From NCBI RefSeq assembly GCF_016808335.1, contig NC_053142.1, forward strand, positions 51,021,992-51,085,991: a stretch of DNA of 64,000 bases. The letters run 5' to 3'. Positions 20,250-31,895 of the stretch are shown piece by piece; the first letter of the stretch is position 1; each line of letters opens with the position of its first letter. Position numbers and translations under genes: made by a program. Under the pieces are notes generated by a model. It was not told the origin of the DNA. It saw only the letters and a program-made list of their open reading frames with translations, and ran no database searches. This DNA comes from Panicum virgatum. Its lineage: Eukaryota > Streptophyta > Magnoliopsida > Poales > Poaceae.

Positions 20250-22924
20250 GGGTCCAGAAATGGATAATTATATCTCTCCTGTTGTCTTGGTTTGTCTGCA
20301 GGAACACTAACTTCGTTAAACGCGTTATGAAATCCTTGATCGTAGGAACGACTAGTATATATAGGGAGAGTACGTAATTGTGCCACCGATTGTTCTCGTA
20401 TACCATATTTTGGTACTTGCTTGGGTGAGAAATGATAGAACGTGCATGCATCTTGGCATAATCTTGAGTTTGATTGATTGTCATGCCTGTCGCGTCGTTT
20501 GCTAAAATGTGATGCTTTTACCTAAACGTTCACCTAGAATTTGTGTTGTTAGTAGTGAGACCTATACAATCTGCTAGTCTGACCCTGGTTGAGAAGATCT
20601 TTCTCAGCGGCTTTGGATCATGTGAGAACCTTTCCAGTAGATCTTAGCTTGTCATTCAAGTCAACCTCTTGATTCATGTCTTGGACCAATTCCAACAAAA
20701 CCACTATTACTTTTCATGGCAAAGCCTTGAATTTGCCAACAACGTCTTTCAATCCATCGTTCAATGATCGGCCTATCATTGATTTCGTAATCTATATTGT
20801 TGGCTATTTTGATTCTAACACCGGAACTTTGTACATTCCATTCTTGCTCAGTAGTTTTGGATAAATTAAAAAAAAAAAGTTTATGACAAAATAACTTTTT
20901 GAATACAGTCATTGCAACAATCATGCATCACGTCATTGGTCAGTGCATGGTGTTGCATCATCGTCGAGAATCCATAGATTGACTAACGGGAATGCATTCG
21001 AGTGTAACATCGTGGGTTGTCTTGGATTCCCTCTAACCTATCTTGACTCTTTTGGCCTGTTGGGTTGCTACTCTTGTTTTCTCTTGTGGTGGTGTTTAGT
21101 TGCATGACCCTGATGCCGCGACGGAACCTAGGGCCTCATGTGTGTTGCAGCCACCTGATGGAGCCACTAGGAGCGCGCTGGTGTCTCGGTATATGTGACA
21201 TACCTCACCTCAATCCATTCTTATGCAACCCTTACTAGTGTCCTAACTTCTAATACTTACTCAAGGGTATGGGGTTAACGCGAGTTTAGTCACGAGGGAA
21301 CAGTCATAAGACGCGTGTTGCATTGTGTGCATCGCAAACTCACGTGTGTATGCATCATATTTTATGCATCTCATACATGCATACATCAAGAGCATCATCA
21401 TTTTTGCATCATGGTGTATGCATCATTGGGCCAGCATCATGGCAAATGCATCGTGTCATATGCACCATTTCATCCATCTTTTTATTGCACTGGCATTGCA
21501 ATCATCCATCTCTAGGGTGCATCATTATCATGGCTATCGAGCATTTGCACTCTGAGTTGGAATATATTTTGTCATTATTCCTTGATTGCATCGGCATAAA
21601 TGGGCATGTTTTGCAACTAGTATCGTGCAACTCAATCAAATAATACAATTCTGAGCAAGGATGTTCCGAAATTTCCATTTAAACCCATCTTCCGTGCTAT
21701 CCTCACTTGTTCTCCCAAGCCTTGTGCTGAATCTCACCGACATCCGCTTTCTTCATGTCATGATCTCAGCATTGTGAGAACTGACCATCTTGTCTCATCA
21801 TCATTCCTTGTTCGGTTTAACTTTTCTTTTAAGATCTGAAAACCTTATTTTGACTCAGTTATCCTATCTAGCTGAAGAACCGTGTACGAAACGAGTTTGA
21901 TGCTTTCTTAAAAACGATCATCGTCATCAGGAGGCGTCCCTGGCTGCATGCAAGGAGGAAGTTCCTTTCGCTTTAGTGGCAAAATCCTAGAGCTGGAATG
22001 CGTTCGTAATCTTTGGAGTTCCATAAATGACCCTGATCAAGGTTTGGAGCTAGAAATCTTAAACGCAGTGCTAGTTACGGTTGTTTGTGTTGTAAAAATC
22101 CAGGATCTAAGCGTCCTGTAGACATTTTCGTTGACACGCTTACCCTGGCCAAGTTTCACCAAGTGCTTGTCTATGTCTGTGGTCTGCTCATGTGCCTGAT
22201 GGTCAAAAGCCATACCTACAATCATGGTGGAACCTCTCTGTCGCTTATTCTAAAGATGATCTTATGCAATGCTAATCTCCTTTTCTCCTTTAGCGTCAAA
22301 ATCGTTCCGTTGTAAATCACGTCATTGCTTTATCAGGTAAGTCTCTGGAAGGTACATCAGTTCTGTTCCAGGTGTCTGCTAGTTTCGTTTACAGATCCCG
22401 TAGGTTCCTGAATGGTTAGCGGACTTGATCTCATGTTACTGTCCAACCGGACCGAATCCCCTGTTGATCGGTAATCAGGTAATCTCATCGGTGGACGGAA
22501 GCTGTATGTGAAGCTTAAGCAAGAATCTTATTTCCAGCAATCTGTGGCAGCTAATCCCTGTTGCTCTCATGTTATGCCCCGTTTTTGGATCGCCTCCTTG
22601 CTATCCCTCCGTCTCGTAATGCTTATACATGCACGATCTATATGTGCTACAAGAGATTCTCGTTGGAAGTATGCCTGACGGCGCCGCAATGAAACCAAGA
22701 GCCTACTCTGAGCAATCAACACATGCTTGTACTACTCGACACACGCTGGTGCGGAGATTGCTGATTATGATCCCTTATACCACTGTGTCGATGTGATATC
22801 TCCTCATGGGCATTTTCCGCATCTATCGTTCGCCGTTTTGCCTAGAAATCTCTATACCGGACCTAAATTTAGTGAGTCTTTCTTCCGAAGTTACCAAGGG
22901 GATTGATCTTTCAAAGAACTGCTA
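20250..22924 (+). other. Non-coding interior of nested element
   Basis: I recognise no protein. 21310-21540 is rich in degenerate GCATCAT/ATGCATCA repeats. Short frames of up to about 106 codons match no family I know. Confidence 0.5.
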
Positions 22925-23422
22925 ATGGACGAAAATGCTAGAAGACTACAAGATGTGGTAGACAAAGGACCTTGGTTAATTTACCAAGATGATCAACTAG
23001 CTGGAGCTAAGGTATTCTCAAAAATAGATCTACGATCTGGTTATCATGAAATCAAAATCGGACCGGTGGATATACCAAAAACAGCATTCTCCACTCGTTA
23101 TGGTCTTTATGAGTATTTGGTCGTGTCCTTTGGATTAACCAATCCTCCAGCCTACTTCATGTATCTCATGAATTCGGTGTTCATGTCAAAGCTGGATAAA
23201 TTCGTCGTGGTATTCATTGATGATATCTTAATCCATTCCAAGACAGAAGAAGAACATGATCAGCATCTTCATATAGTACTCCAGCGTCTTAGGGAACATC
23301 AGCTATATGCTGAACTCAGCAAAGTGCGAATTTTGGCTAGAGGAAATTTCTTTCACCATAGTAGGAAATTCTGGTTTTGGACTGCATGTGTAATCTTGAG
23401 TTCCCTAAATGACCTTGCTTAG
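22925..23422 (+). pseudogene. Reverse transcriptase fragment of nested element
   Basis: 165 codons from ATG 22925. Residues about 28-60 give [13 protein letters not shown] and the [10 protein letters not shown] region. The catalytic box VVVFIDDIL is near residues 93-101, followed by [12 protein letters not shown]. This is the Ty3/gypsy RT palm. The finger and N-terminal parts are missing and the last 20 or so residues are unrelated, so the enzyme would be non-functional. RNase H and integrase do not follow. Its position 5' of the zinc-knuckle frame is the reverse of normal gag-pol order. Confidence 0.85.
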
Positions 23423-23556
23423 TTTGGGCTAGAAACTTGCGTATGCCTTGTTGTGTATAGCTATTTATGTGTATGAGGTTTGTGTGGGTCCTCCCGAAAT
23501 AGAAGTTGTCCTACTGCTAAAGATGTCTCCACTTCATTCTGTTTCTCAGGTGAATA

Positions 23557-24396
23557 ATGGAGTATACAGTGGGAAGTAGTAGAAAGGAACCTGGTCAGGG
23601 GCACATCAACCTTCTACCTTCCGACGTCGTGATAACTAAAGCACCAATGAGGCAATTTGAGCCTTGCCACTGTTGCAAGATGTACGACCGCCCTTGTCTA
23701 CGAAGCAGCTCCACAGAAAAGAAAAGTGAGCATAGCGAAGTACTTGAAGAATATACTAACCCCAGACCGGAAATAAGTTGGAAGCAAGAAAAGACGCAGA
23801 ATGTTTATTCGGACTCCTTAATGCCACCATCGCAATTTCCGATGGGATTTAAAGATCACCAGGTAGATTGTCGGACTCCCAAGCTCGGTGCAGGAAGCAT
23901 AGACTTGAGTGGATGGGAAATTACATGCACAGAATTCCGTCCACGTGGTAGGAGGCAAGCTAGCCGTACCACTGATGTCGACCCAGCCATAAGAGCAAGA
24001 ACTCGTTCACCTGTTCGGAGATCAATGAGGTCAAAGAAGAAATGTCGTTGCACCGGGTGTCAACCTTGTTTCAAGTGTGGCGAATACGGCCATTTTATCA
24101 GAGATTGCCGTTCATCTACTTGGAAAGATCCACCGAATTCGGCTAGTACCTCTAATAATCTAAACTGGACAAGGATACTATCCGATGTTCGTAGGTCGGG
24201 AGGTGACTCAAGACATCTACTTCGGATGTTAGCTGCACAGTACGAACCACCTACCCAAGGTCAGAGGTCAAATAAGCAATGCGATAGAAACAAGTCCGGC
24301 ACTTGGTACCATCGGGAAGAGATAGTTCATGCTGAATGCGCTACCCCAAGAAAGTTTCCGAAGGTAAGACAGTTGAGGAAGGTAATTTTTGGATAG
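23557..24396 (+). CDS. CCHC zinc-knuckle protein (gag-like), nested element
   Basis: An uninterrupted 279-codon frame between the RT fragment and the 3' LTR. A CX2CX4HX4C knuckle, CFKCGEYGHFIRDC, lies at residues 171-184. It is preceded by a basic stretch (about 145-168) and by a Cys-rich pair near residues 37-47. The knuckle is that of retroelement nucleocapsids and of cellular RNA-binding CCHC proteins. No gag capsid core is visible. It may be a displaced gag C-terminus or a transduced host fragment. The frame is open although the rest of the interior is decayed, but at 840 bp in so young an insertion this alone does not prove selection. Confidence 0.55.
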   Translation: MEYTVGSSRKEPGQGHINLLPSDVVITKAPMRQFEPCHCCKMYDRPCLRSSSTEKKSEHSEVLEEYTNPRPEISWKQEKTQNVYSDSLMPPSQFPMGFKDHQVDCRTPKLGAGSIDLSGWEITCTEFRPRGRRQASRTTDVDPAIRARTRSPVRRSMRSKKKCRCTGCQPCFKCGEYGHFIRDCRSSTWKDPPNSASTSNNLNWTRILSDVRRSGGDSRHLLRMLAAQYEPPTQGQRSNKQCDRNKSGTWYHREEIVHAECATPRKFPKVRQLRKVIFG

Positions 24397-24452
24397 TGCT
24401 AATATTCTGAGTTAACGAACATCTTCTCTCCTTATCGGTCACTTACGCGTGT

Positions 24453-24487
24453 GAATCTCGGGACGAGATTCCTTTAAGGGGGGAAGG
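24453..24487 (+). other. Stem-loop and polypurine tract before 3' LTR
   Basis: GAATCTCG/CGAGATTC (24453-24460 and 24464-24471) forms an 8-bp stem with a 3-nt loop. It is followed at once by the polypurine tract AAGGGGGGAAGG (24476-24487) next to the LTR start at 24489. I recall this arrangement from other Del/Tekay-type elements. Confidence 0.75.
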
Positions 24488-24488
24488 C

Positions 24489-27400
24489 TGTAACACCCCG
24501 GTGTTAATTTCGATGCTAATCGGGTGCTTAAACCGCTAATTACGGACTTAAGCTCATCGTTAGCGTTAATCGAGTTCGTGCGGTAAATATCATTTTAGCA
24601 GTATTCGATCGAGTTTTTGTCTCTGATCCGAGCTTCAAATCAAGTTGTGCCCAAAAACAAAGTTGTAGATCATCTTGTCCTCTACAACTTCTATTTTGGT
24701 CAAATTTCGGGTTTCAATGTGAAAATTTGAGTTTTGGGCGGTCAAACTTTGATCAATTTCAATTCAAACGAATTAAACCCGGTTACTGTGCTCTCCAGTG
24801 AACCGTACGCGCGCCCATGCCGTGAACCGCGTCGTCGCCGGCGACGCCACGCGTCGGCCGTCGACGATCCTCGCTCTCCGCGCGGGCGCATTCTATCCCT
24901 TCTCGAGGCCACGTTGCCCTTATCCAGTCCCGGTTCCGTCTCCGTTTTCCCCACCCCATCGTCTTCTTCCTTGGGCTCACGCCGAGCAAGCCGAGCAGAG
25001 CTCGCTGCCGGAGCTGCCCCGGCCAGACCTCACTGCCCCGCCTCGTTTCCTTGCGCTCAGTGCCGCGCGAGCTCGCCCCGAACCTCCTCCATCCATCCAC
25101 GAGCGCGGCCGTGCCGTATCCCGACCGAATCGAGCCCGCGACCGCCGGCCACCATTGACAACCCCGTCGAGCTCCGCCCCCTCTCGTCGAGTTCCACTTT
25201 CCGGCCTCCCTTCGCTCAAATCGAGTCGCCGGTGAGCTTCTCCGCGCGCCCCTCTCCCTTCCCAACCCTATCCCCGCTCGATTCCGCGGCCGCCGGCGCT
25301 GGACCACCGCCGCGCCACCGTGGTCGCCATGGCGCCGCCGCTGCGCCCGCTGCGGGCTGCCTCCGCGCGGGTCCCAGCCGCGCGGCCGTGCGCCCCCGCT
25401 CCGCCGGACCCTACTGGCCGCGACGCGCCCCGCCCCTTCGCCGGTCAGCGCCGCCACCGGCGAGAACGCCGCCGCCGCAGCAAGCCGCCGCCGCCCCGCG
25501 TGCTTCCCGCCCCGCCTCGCATGCGCCCTTGCCGCCCCCCCTCTCTCGCGCCCTGCTCGGCCGCGGGCCCCGCGCTGGCTCCGCGCGCGAGCCGCTGCGC
25601 TGCCCCGCTAGCCGGCCCATGGCCGCCGCGCGCGCGCAGCCGCGCCGCCGGCGTGAGCGGCCGGGCAAAACAGAGGAGCCGCCCGTCCCCTCTCTCTGTT
25701 CCACCGCCAAGTGGGGCCCACGGCTCCAGATTTGTTTTTCTTTTTGTTGTTTTCAGCTGAAAAGTTTGATAATTTCTACAAAAATGCAGAAAAATCCTAA
25801 AAATACAAACTAAAGTTTGTTAGGTTTCTAAAATCAAGGTCTTCAGATGAAAAATATTTGTGCAGGTGAAATGTCACCTTTGCCCCTGCTTAAATTGTGT
25901 TTTGTGTTTAAACTAGTTTATTTGCTATCGGTTGTTTTGTTTGTCTAAAAATCATGAAATTTATGCAGTGGCCTAATATTTGTATGTGTAATCCTCTATA
26001 AAAATTTCAGGTGTGGGTGCTGTGCACTTTTGTGTAAGTTTAATTGTGTTTAGTTTAACTGGCTAGGGTTAAAGTAAATGCTTCCCATCGTCGATAAATG
26101 TTGGAGATTTTATGTGGCATGCTTTACCAAAATCATTGTTATTCTGATAATCCTTGTGGCTTGATCATACCTGCAGGTTAGTCTTGCTTTTAATTTGATC
26201 CTAGCTAGGCTCTTTTCTTTATAGTTGTTGTATTTAATTCTTTCATGCATGCATGTGTTTTGCAACAAAACAAATCCCTAGTTAAGTTGATCCATGTTGT
26301 TCTAGGGTGGTATTTAAATCTTTCGAAGCGAGTTTAGTAACTTTTGCTTGATAGGAAACACTTCAGGCTAAAAGACATTTGAACCAGGAACCCGTCTCAG
26401 CGCTGAACCATCTCTTTTGAACCATAGTTAGGGCTGTGTTTTATCCATGCTTTCTTGTATGTTTACTGCATTGCGTTGCATCATTTCATGAGTTTCATGC
26501 ATGGCATATTTTATTCGTGTAGACGCTGAAACCGACGTCGTCTACAAGCTGGTTGCCGGGCCGGTCCAGGAGCCTTTCGCAGGAAAACCGCAGCCAGGAG
26601 AAGTCGTTAATCAAGCTCCCGGAGAAACCACTAACCCTGCTGACCTGCAAGGCAAGCCCCGGAGCATAACCATAATTTAAAGTATTCAATGTTTATTTAA
26701 GTATTGTGCATTTATGTTCTAGGAGTTGAATGGAACCATAGTATGCATATTCCCTAGGTACCGTGGGCCTATACTAGTATGCAGGTGTCGATAGAAATGC
26801 TTTGCTAAATAGGATTTCGGTAGAAGTCGAGTGATTACTGTCACTCGCGAGTTTAGGATCTTGATCCCTTAGCTTTGGCTTGAAATGAATTGTTGAGTAA
26901 AGATAAATGGAGACCGGGCGGAAATGAGTTGGTTTTGGTATGGAATGGATGGAAAGTAAGCTCCGCCTGTGTCGATTGAGGACCGTACCGTTGTTGGCCC
27001 TGATGACCGAGTTTGAACAGTACTAACCACATACCGGAAGTAGGAGGTAGTCGAAACCGGTAAGCTGTGTACCACATTACAGCGGTGATTTGAATTCCGC
27101 CATGCTACGCTGGGCGTGGGAGTTGGCGGGTGTTGGATAGGATGCCGCCTCCGGGTTCTCCGGGAGTTCACCGCGAGGGGCCCATCACCTGGGTTTTAGC
27201 AGGCGTAGTTCAGATGCCGTGGTAATGTGGGAACAGTTGACGCGCATGGCCCGACGGGGCTTACATGTGTCGTGTGAGTTAGGTCCACCTTGCAAGGTTA
27301 AATCGGATCGATTCGCCGTCTCTCTCGGTTAAGAGAACCTTGGTCACTGCGTCACATCGTAGTAAGAAGTGAAATAAGTATTGGAAGGTAGCGAGGGAAT

Positions 27401-28130
27401 GCTTTACCTGTTGTTCTGAAGATTAATATAATCTACCATGTGTGCTCTAGATGATACGGCGAACTTAGTTAATACTTGATTTACTAATCGGAGCTAAAAT
27501 ATTGAAAGTAAGGATTCAATCCTAGCAGCAACTCAGCAAAAGAACTCCAGAGCCAAAAAGCCTTGCATGTCTAGGTAATGGGCTAAGTATACCCAGAGTC
27601 GGGTAAGCCTTGCTGAGTATTAGTATACTCAGGGTTGTTGTTGTAACCCCTCTGAGCAGGTTGTGTCCCGGCGGACTTCGAGGAGATCTGTGCGTCCTGG
27701 ATTGGACAGCCGCTTCCTCCTGGGTGGACCGTCGAGTGGGCCCCGTCTTCCCCGTGAAGAGTGGGCAGGTTAGCGTCACATCGGTGGGCAGGATGTGGAG
27801 CTCACCTTTTATCGTCGTCGTAGCTATCGTATTGTATTTCGAACTCAGTTTTGAACTTCCGCTGTGCGTTTGAACTCTGTTGATTGTATTTAAGACTTTT
27901 ATGTAAAATCTGTGTTGTAAATTAATTTGAAGATTTCTGTATGCTGGTAACACCTGTGCTCGTCTTCGTACGGGTCTAAGTGCAATTGTGATCCTGGAGT
28001 ACAGTAGTTTAATCGGGATTTTACCCGACAGCCTGTCAAGTTACACCGTTTTAAGTGCACAGTAACTGGATTAAGTATTAAGATGATGGTTAGTGCATTT
28101 AAGCCGGTTTAATTGGACGGTGCTGCTACA
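24489..28130 (+). repeat. 3' LTR of nested element
   Basis: Copy of 15935-19577, one base shorter in the C-run near 25534-25542. Otherwise I see no difference. Confidence 0.95.
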
Positions 28131-28234
28131 TGCACTAAGGATGGTTTTGTTTCTGCTATACTAAAGCCAATGGATAATCGGCTAAATCATTTAATATAAA
28201 TCAGATGAGTACAACAGACACTCCAGAGGAGACC

Positions 28235-28270
28235 GGTCAGACCGCCAGTGCCGACCGGTCAGACCGGTCC
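28235..28270 (+). repeat. ACCGGTCAG array at RT N-terminus
   Basis: Two clusters in the frame from 28205, read as Thr-Gly-Gln and then Asp-Arg-Ser. Confidence 0.85.
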
Positions 28271-30361
28271 AACGCAGAATGGCTGCAGCAGAGGCTAGAT
28301 CAATATCAGGCGCGTACGAACGATATGTGTGAAGCCATTGAAGATTCTGGTGATCTAGATAAGTTGGGCCAAGGGTTTACATCGGCTGATCCTTTAGAAA
28401 AGGTAGATATTGGTGATGGAACTATTCCTAGACCGACTTTTGTAAACAAAAATTTATCGGCTGAATATAAAGCCGATTTGGTTAATTTATTGAAGGAATA
28501 TGTTGATTGTTTTGCTTGGGAGTATCATGAAATGCCTGGTTTGAGTCGTGATCTTGTTGAGCATCGTTTATCAATTAAAGCCGGTTTTAGAGCTTATAAA
28601 CAACCGGTTAGGCGTTTCAATCCCATTATTTATGACCGAATTAAAATTGAAATTAACCGTTTGCTTGATGCTGGATTTATTCGGTCTTGTCGTTATGCTG
28701 ATTGGATCTCTAATATTGTGCCCGTTGAGAAAAAAAGATTCGGGGAAAATTAGAGTATGCATTGATTTTAGAGATCTTAATAAAGCTACTCCCAAGGATG
28801 AATATCCTATGTCTATAGCCGATATGTTGATCAACGAAGCTTCCGGACATCGTGTTATTAGTTTTCTTGATGGTAATGCCGGTTACAATCAAATATTTAT
28901 GGCCGAAGAAGATATATCTAAAACAGCCTTTAGATGTCCAGGATTTGTCGGTTTGTTTGAGTGGGTGGTTATGACTTTTGGTTTGAAAAATGCGGGTGCT
29001 ACTTATCAAAGAGCTATGAATTTAATCTTCCATGATTTGATTGGTGTCATCTTGGAAGTATATATTGATGATATTGTCATTAAATCGGCCGGTTTAGATC
29101 ATCATTTAGCCAATTTAAGAATTGCTCTTGAGAGGATGCGCCGGTATGGTTTAAAGATGAATCCACTCAAATGTGCTTTTGGTGTATCGGCTGGAAAGTT
29201 TCTTGGCTTCATTATTCATGAGAAGTGAATAGAGATTGATCCTAAGAGAGTTGAAGCCATGAAGAAGGTTGAAGCCCCTACATGCAAGAAAGATTTACAG
29301 AAGTTCTTGGGCAAGGTAAATTTCTTGAGAAGATTTATATCTAACTTGTCCGGGAAGATCGATGCTTTTACTCCTATTCTTCGGTTAAAAGATGAAACCG
29401 AATTTACTTGGGGGACAAAACAGCAAGAAGCATTTGAGAAGATCAAGATTTATTTGTCTTCACCACCCGTACTCAAAGCACCTAGGAGAGGAGTACCTTT
29501 CCGACTTTATGTGGCTGCTGAAGACAAGGTTATTGGGGCTGTTTTGACTCAAGAGACCGAAGGGAATGAGTATATTATTACATATTTAAGCCGACGACTT
29601 ATTGATGCGGAGACGAGGTATACATTTATTGAGAAGTTATGTTTGTCTCTTTATTATGCTTGTACCAAATTGAGACATTATCTATTATCTAGTACTTGCA
29701 TAGTAGTATGTCAAACTGATGTGATCAAACATATGTTACAGAAACCGATTTTGAGTGGGAGAATCGGTAAGTGGGCTTATGCTTTGGTTGAGTATGATTT
29801 GGCTTGTGAACCTTTAAAATCTATGAGAGACCAAATTATAGCGGATTTTATTGTTGAGCATCGGATTAATGACAAGCATGATTTAGAAGTCGGCTATATT
29901 ATTTGCACACCATGGAAGTTGTACTTTGATGGATCGGTTTGTGATGATGGTCAAGGGATTGGTGCTGTTCTTATTTCTTCGAATGGTGCTGTTTTTGAAT
30001 TTTCAAACCGATTGGAAGAAGAGTGCACAAATAACCAAGTTGAATATGAGGCTCTTTTATTTGGCTTGGAATTCTTGCAATCCATGGGTGTGAAGCATGT
30101 TGAAGCCTTTGGAGATTCTCTTCTGGTGGTGCAGCAAGTATCTAAGGTATGCCAATGCTATAACGGTTCTCTAAATGCATATCTTCATAAATGCCTTGAT
30201 ATTATTTTCTCCTTCGATGAATTTATTATTAAACATATACCGAGGGAAGAAAATGAAAAGGCAAATACTCTAGCTCAGCAGGCATCTGGTTATAATGTTA
30301 CGAAAAAATATTTCAACATTCGCAAGCCGATGCAAACGAAAGCCGGGTTTCTGGTTCTGGA

Positions 30362-30440
30362 CACACCGGTCCGACCGGTCGGCGATACCGGTCTGACCGC
30401 CCAGACCGGTCTGACCGGTCCAGAGACCGGTCTGACCGGT
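30362..30440 (-). repeat. ACCGGTCTG array between RNase H and integrase
   Basis: The array is in the opposite orientation (ACCGGTCTG rather than ACCGGTCAG), read as Pro-Val-Arg and then Thr-Gly-Leu repeats. It occupies the linker between the second RNase H and the integrase and leaves the frame open. Confidence 0.85.
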
Positions 30441-31877
30441 GATGCAGTTGCTGATTCTGATTCGGCCAAAAAAGTTGATTCGATTGTTTCGGCCGAAGCT
30501 CAGGATTGGAGGGTCCCTCTTATATCATATTTGAGAGATTCTGGTCGTGGTGCAGAGAGAAATATTCGGCGTTTGGCCTTCAAGTACGTTTTCATTGACG
30601 ATGAACTTTATCGTCGCATTGCCGAAGATTTGCTCCTCAAATGTTTAGACTCGGATCAGGCCCGGATTGCTATGGGAGAGGTTCATGAAGGTATTTGTGG
30701 TACTCATCAATCGGCTCCTAAAATGAAGTGGTTACTTAGAAGAGCCGGTTTTTATTGGCCCACTATGCTATCCGATTATTTCAAGTACTATAAAGGATGT
30801 GAAGAATGTCAGTGGTTTGGTGATTTGCAATTGGTGCCTGCTGCGTTGATGCATCCTATTATTAAACCATGGCCGTTCCGAGGTTGGCGGTTGGATTTCA
30901 TTGGACAAATTAATCCTCCATCTTCAAAGGGGCATCGCTTCGTGTTGGTTGCTACGGATTATTTCACTAAATGGACCGAAGCAGTTCCTTTGAAGAATAT
31001 GACGCATAAAGAGGTAATTGAGTTTATTACTGAGCATATTATTCATAGATTCGGCATTCCACAAACTTTGACAACGGATCAAGGTACTTCATTTATATCA
31101 AAAGAGGTGCGTGCCTTTGCCGAATCTTACAAGATTAAATTGCTCAATTCATCCCCATACTATGCTCAGGCCAATGGGCAGGCCGAGTCTAGTAATAAGA
31201 CTTTGATCAAACTTGTCAAGAAAAAGATAGAAGAAAATCCTAGGAGGTGGCATGAAGTGTTATCCGAGGCATTATGGGCTCACCGTATATCTAGACATGG
31301 TGCTACTAAGGTTACTCCTTTTGAGCTTGTGTATGGTCAAGAGGCCGTTTTACCCGTTGAGGTGAATCTGGACGCATATAGATTAGCAAAACAAAATGAC
31401 CTCTCCGCTGTTGATTATCATGATATGATGATGGATAATATTGATGAGGTAACCGACAAGCGTTTGAAGGCTTTGAAAGAAATTGAGAAGGACAAGTTTC
31501 GGGTGGCTAGAGCCTACAACAAGAAGGTAAAACTTAAGTTTTTTCAGATTGGAGATCTAGTTTGGAAGACAATTTTGCCTCTTGGGATGAAAAGCAACAA
31601 GTTTGGCAAATGGTCGCCAAGTTGGGAGGGTCCTTACAAGATTATCAAGGTTATCTCCGGTAATTCATATATGATGGAGACGGTGCAAGGTGAACGTCTA
31701 CCTAGAGCTATCAACGGGAGATACTTGAAGAAATTTTATCCTAGCATATGGCAAAGTGCATGAAGACAAAGACGGCCGGTATTGTATATCGCCCTTAGTT
31801 TTGTTTTTAGACTTGTATGCTCTGTGTAAAACATGTACGTCAGGATATTTCTTGTTTTTTTGTTTGTGAAACTCACC

Positions 31878-31891
31878 AAAAAGTAGGGGGG
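31878..31891 (+). other. Polypurine tract of Tat-like element
   Basis: AAAAAGTAGGGGGG ends 4 bases before the 3' LTR, as expected for plus-strand priming. Confidence 0.7.
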
Positions 31892-31895
31892 CATA

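Larger units (their letters stand above)
15935..28130 (+). mobile_element. Nested young LTR retrotransposon, non-autonomous
   Basis: LTRs of 3643 and 3642 bp (15935-19577 and 24489-28130) begin TGTAACACCCCGG and end GGTGCTGCTACA. A perfect target duplication TGCAC flanks the element (15930-15934 and 28131-28135). The only LTR difference I can see is one C in a C-run near 16981-16990, so the insertion is very recent. The 4911-bp interior has an iMet-type primer-binding site, a stem-loop-rich leader, an RT fragment, a separate frame with a CCHC knuckle, and a polypurine tract. Protease, RNase H and integrase are not recognisable. Long LTRs with this start and primer site recall Del/Tekay chromoviruses. 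Confidence 0.95.
28131..31763 (+). pseudogene. pol of Tat-like element: RT, RNase H x2, integrase
   Basis: Resumes after the nested element. RT: its N-terminal part is in the frame from 28205. An extra A in the run at 28730-28736 shifts the frame, and RT continues with IRVCIDFRDLN, MTFGLKNAG and the catalytic YIDDIV to TGA 29226 (probably GGA to TGA). From 29229 the same frame is open to 31763. It holds the RT connection, a gypsy RNase H (about 29490-29830), a second RNase H starting YFDGS (about 29920-30300), an ACCGGTC array, and integrase. The integrase has the HHCC zinc motif (about 30683-30810), the D, D, E residues near 30892, 31073 and 31181, and a C-terminal GPYKI region. Confidence 0.92.

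Noticed and set aside
21310..21540. GCATCAT-rich stretch as a satellite array
   Set aside because: Copies are irregularly spaced and degenerate, with no constant period.
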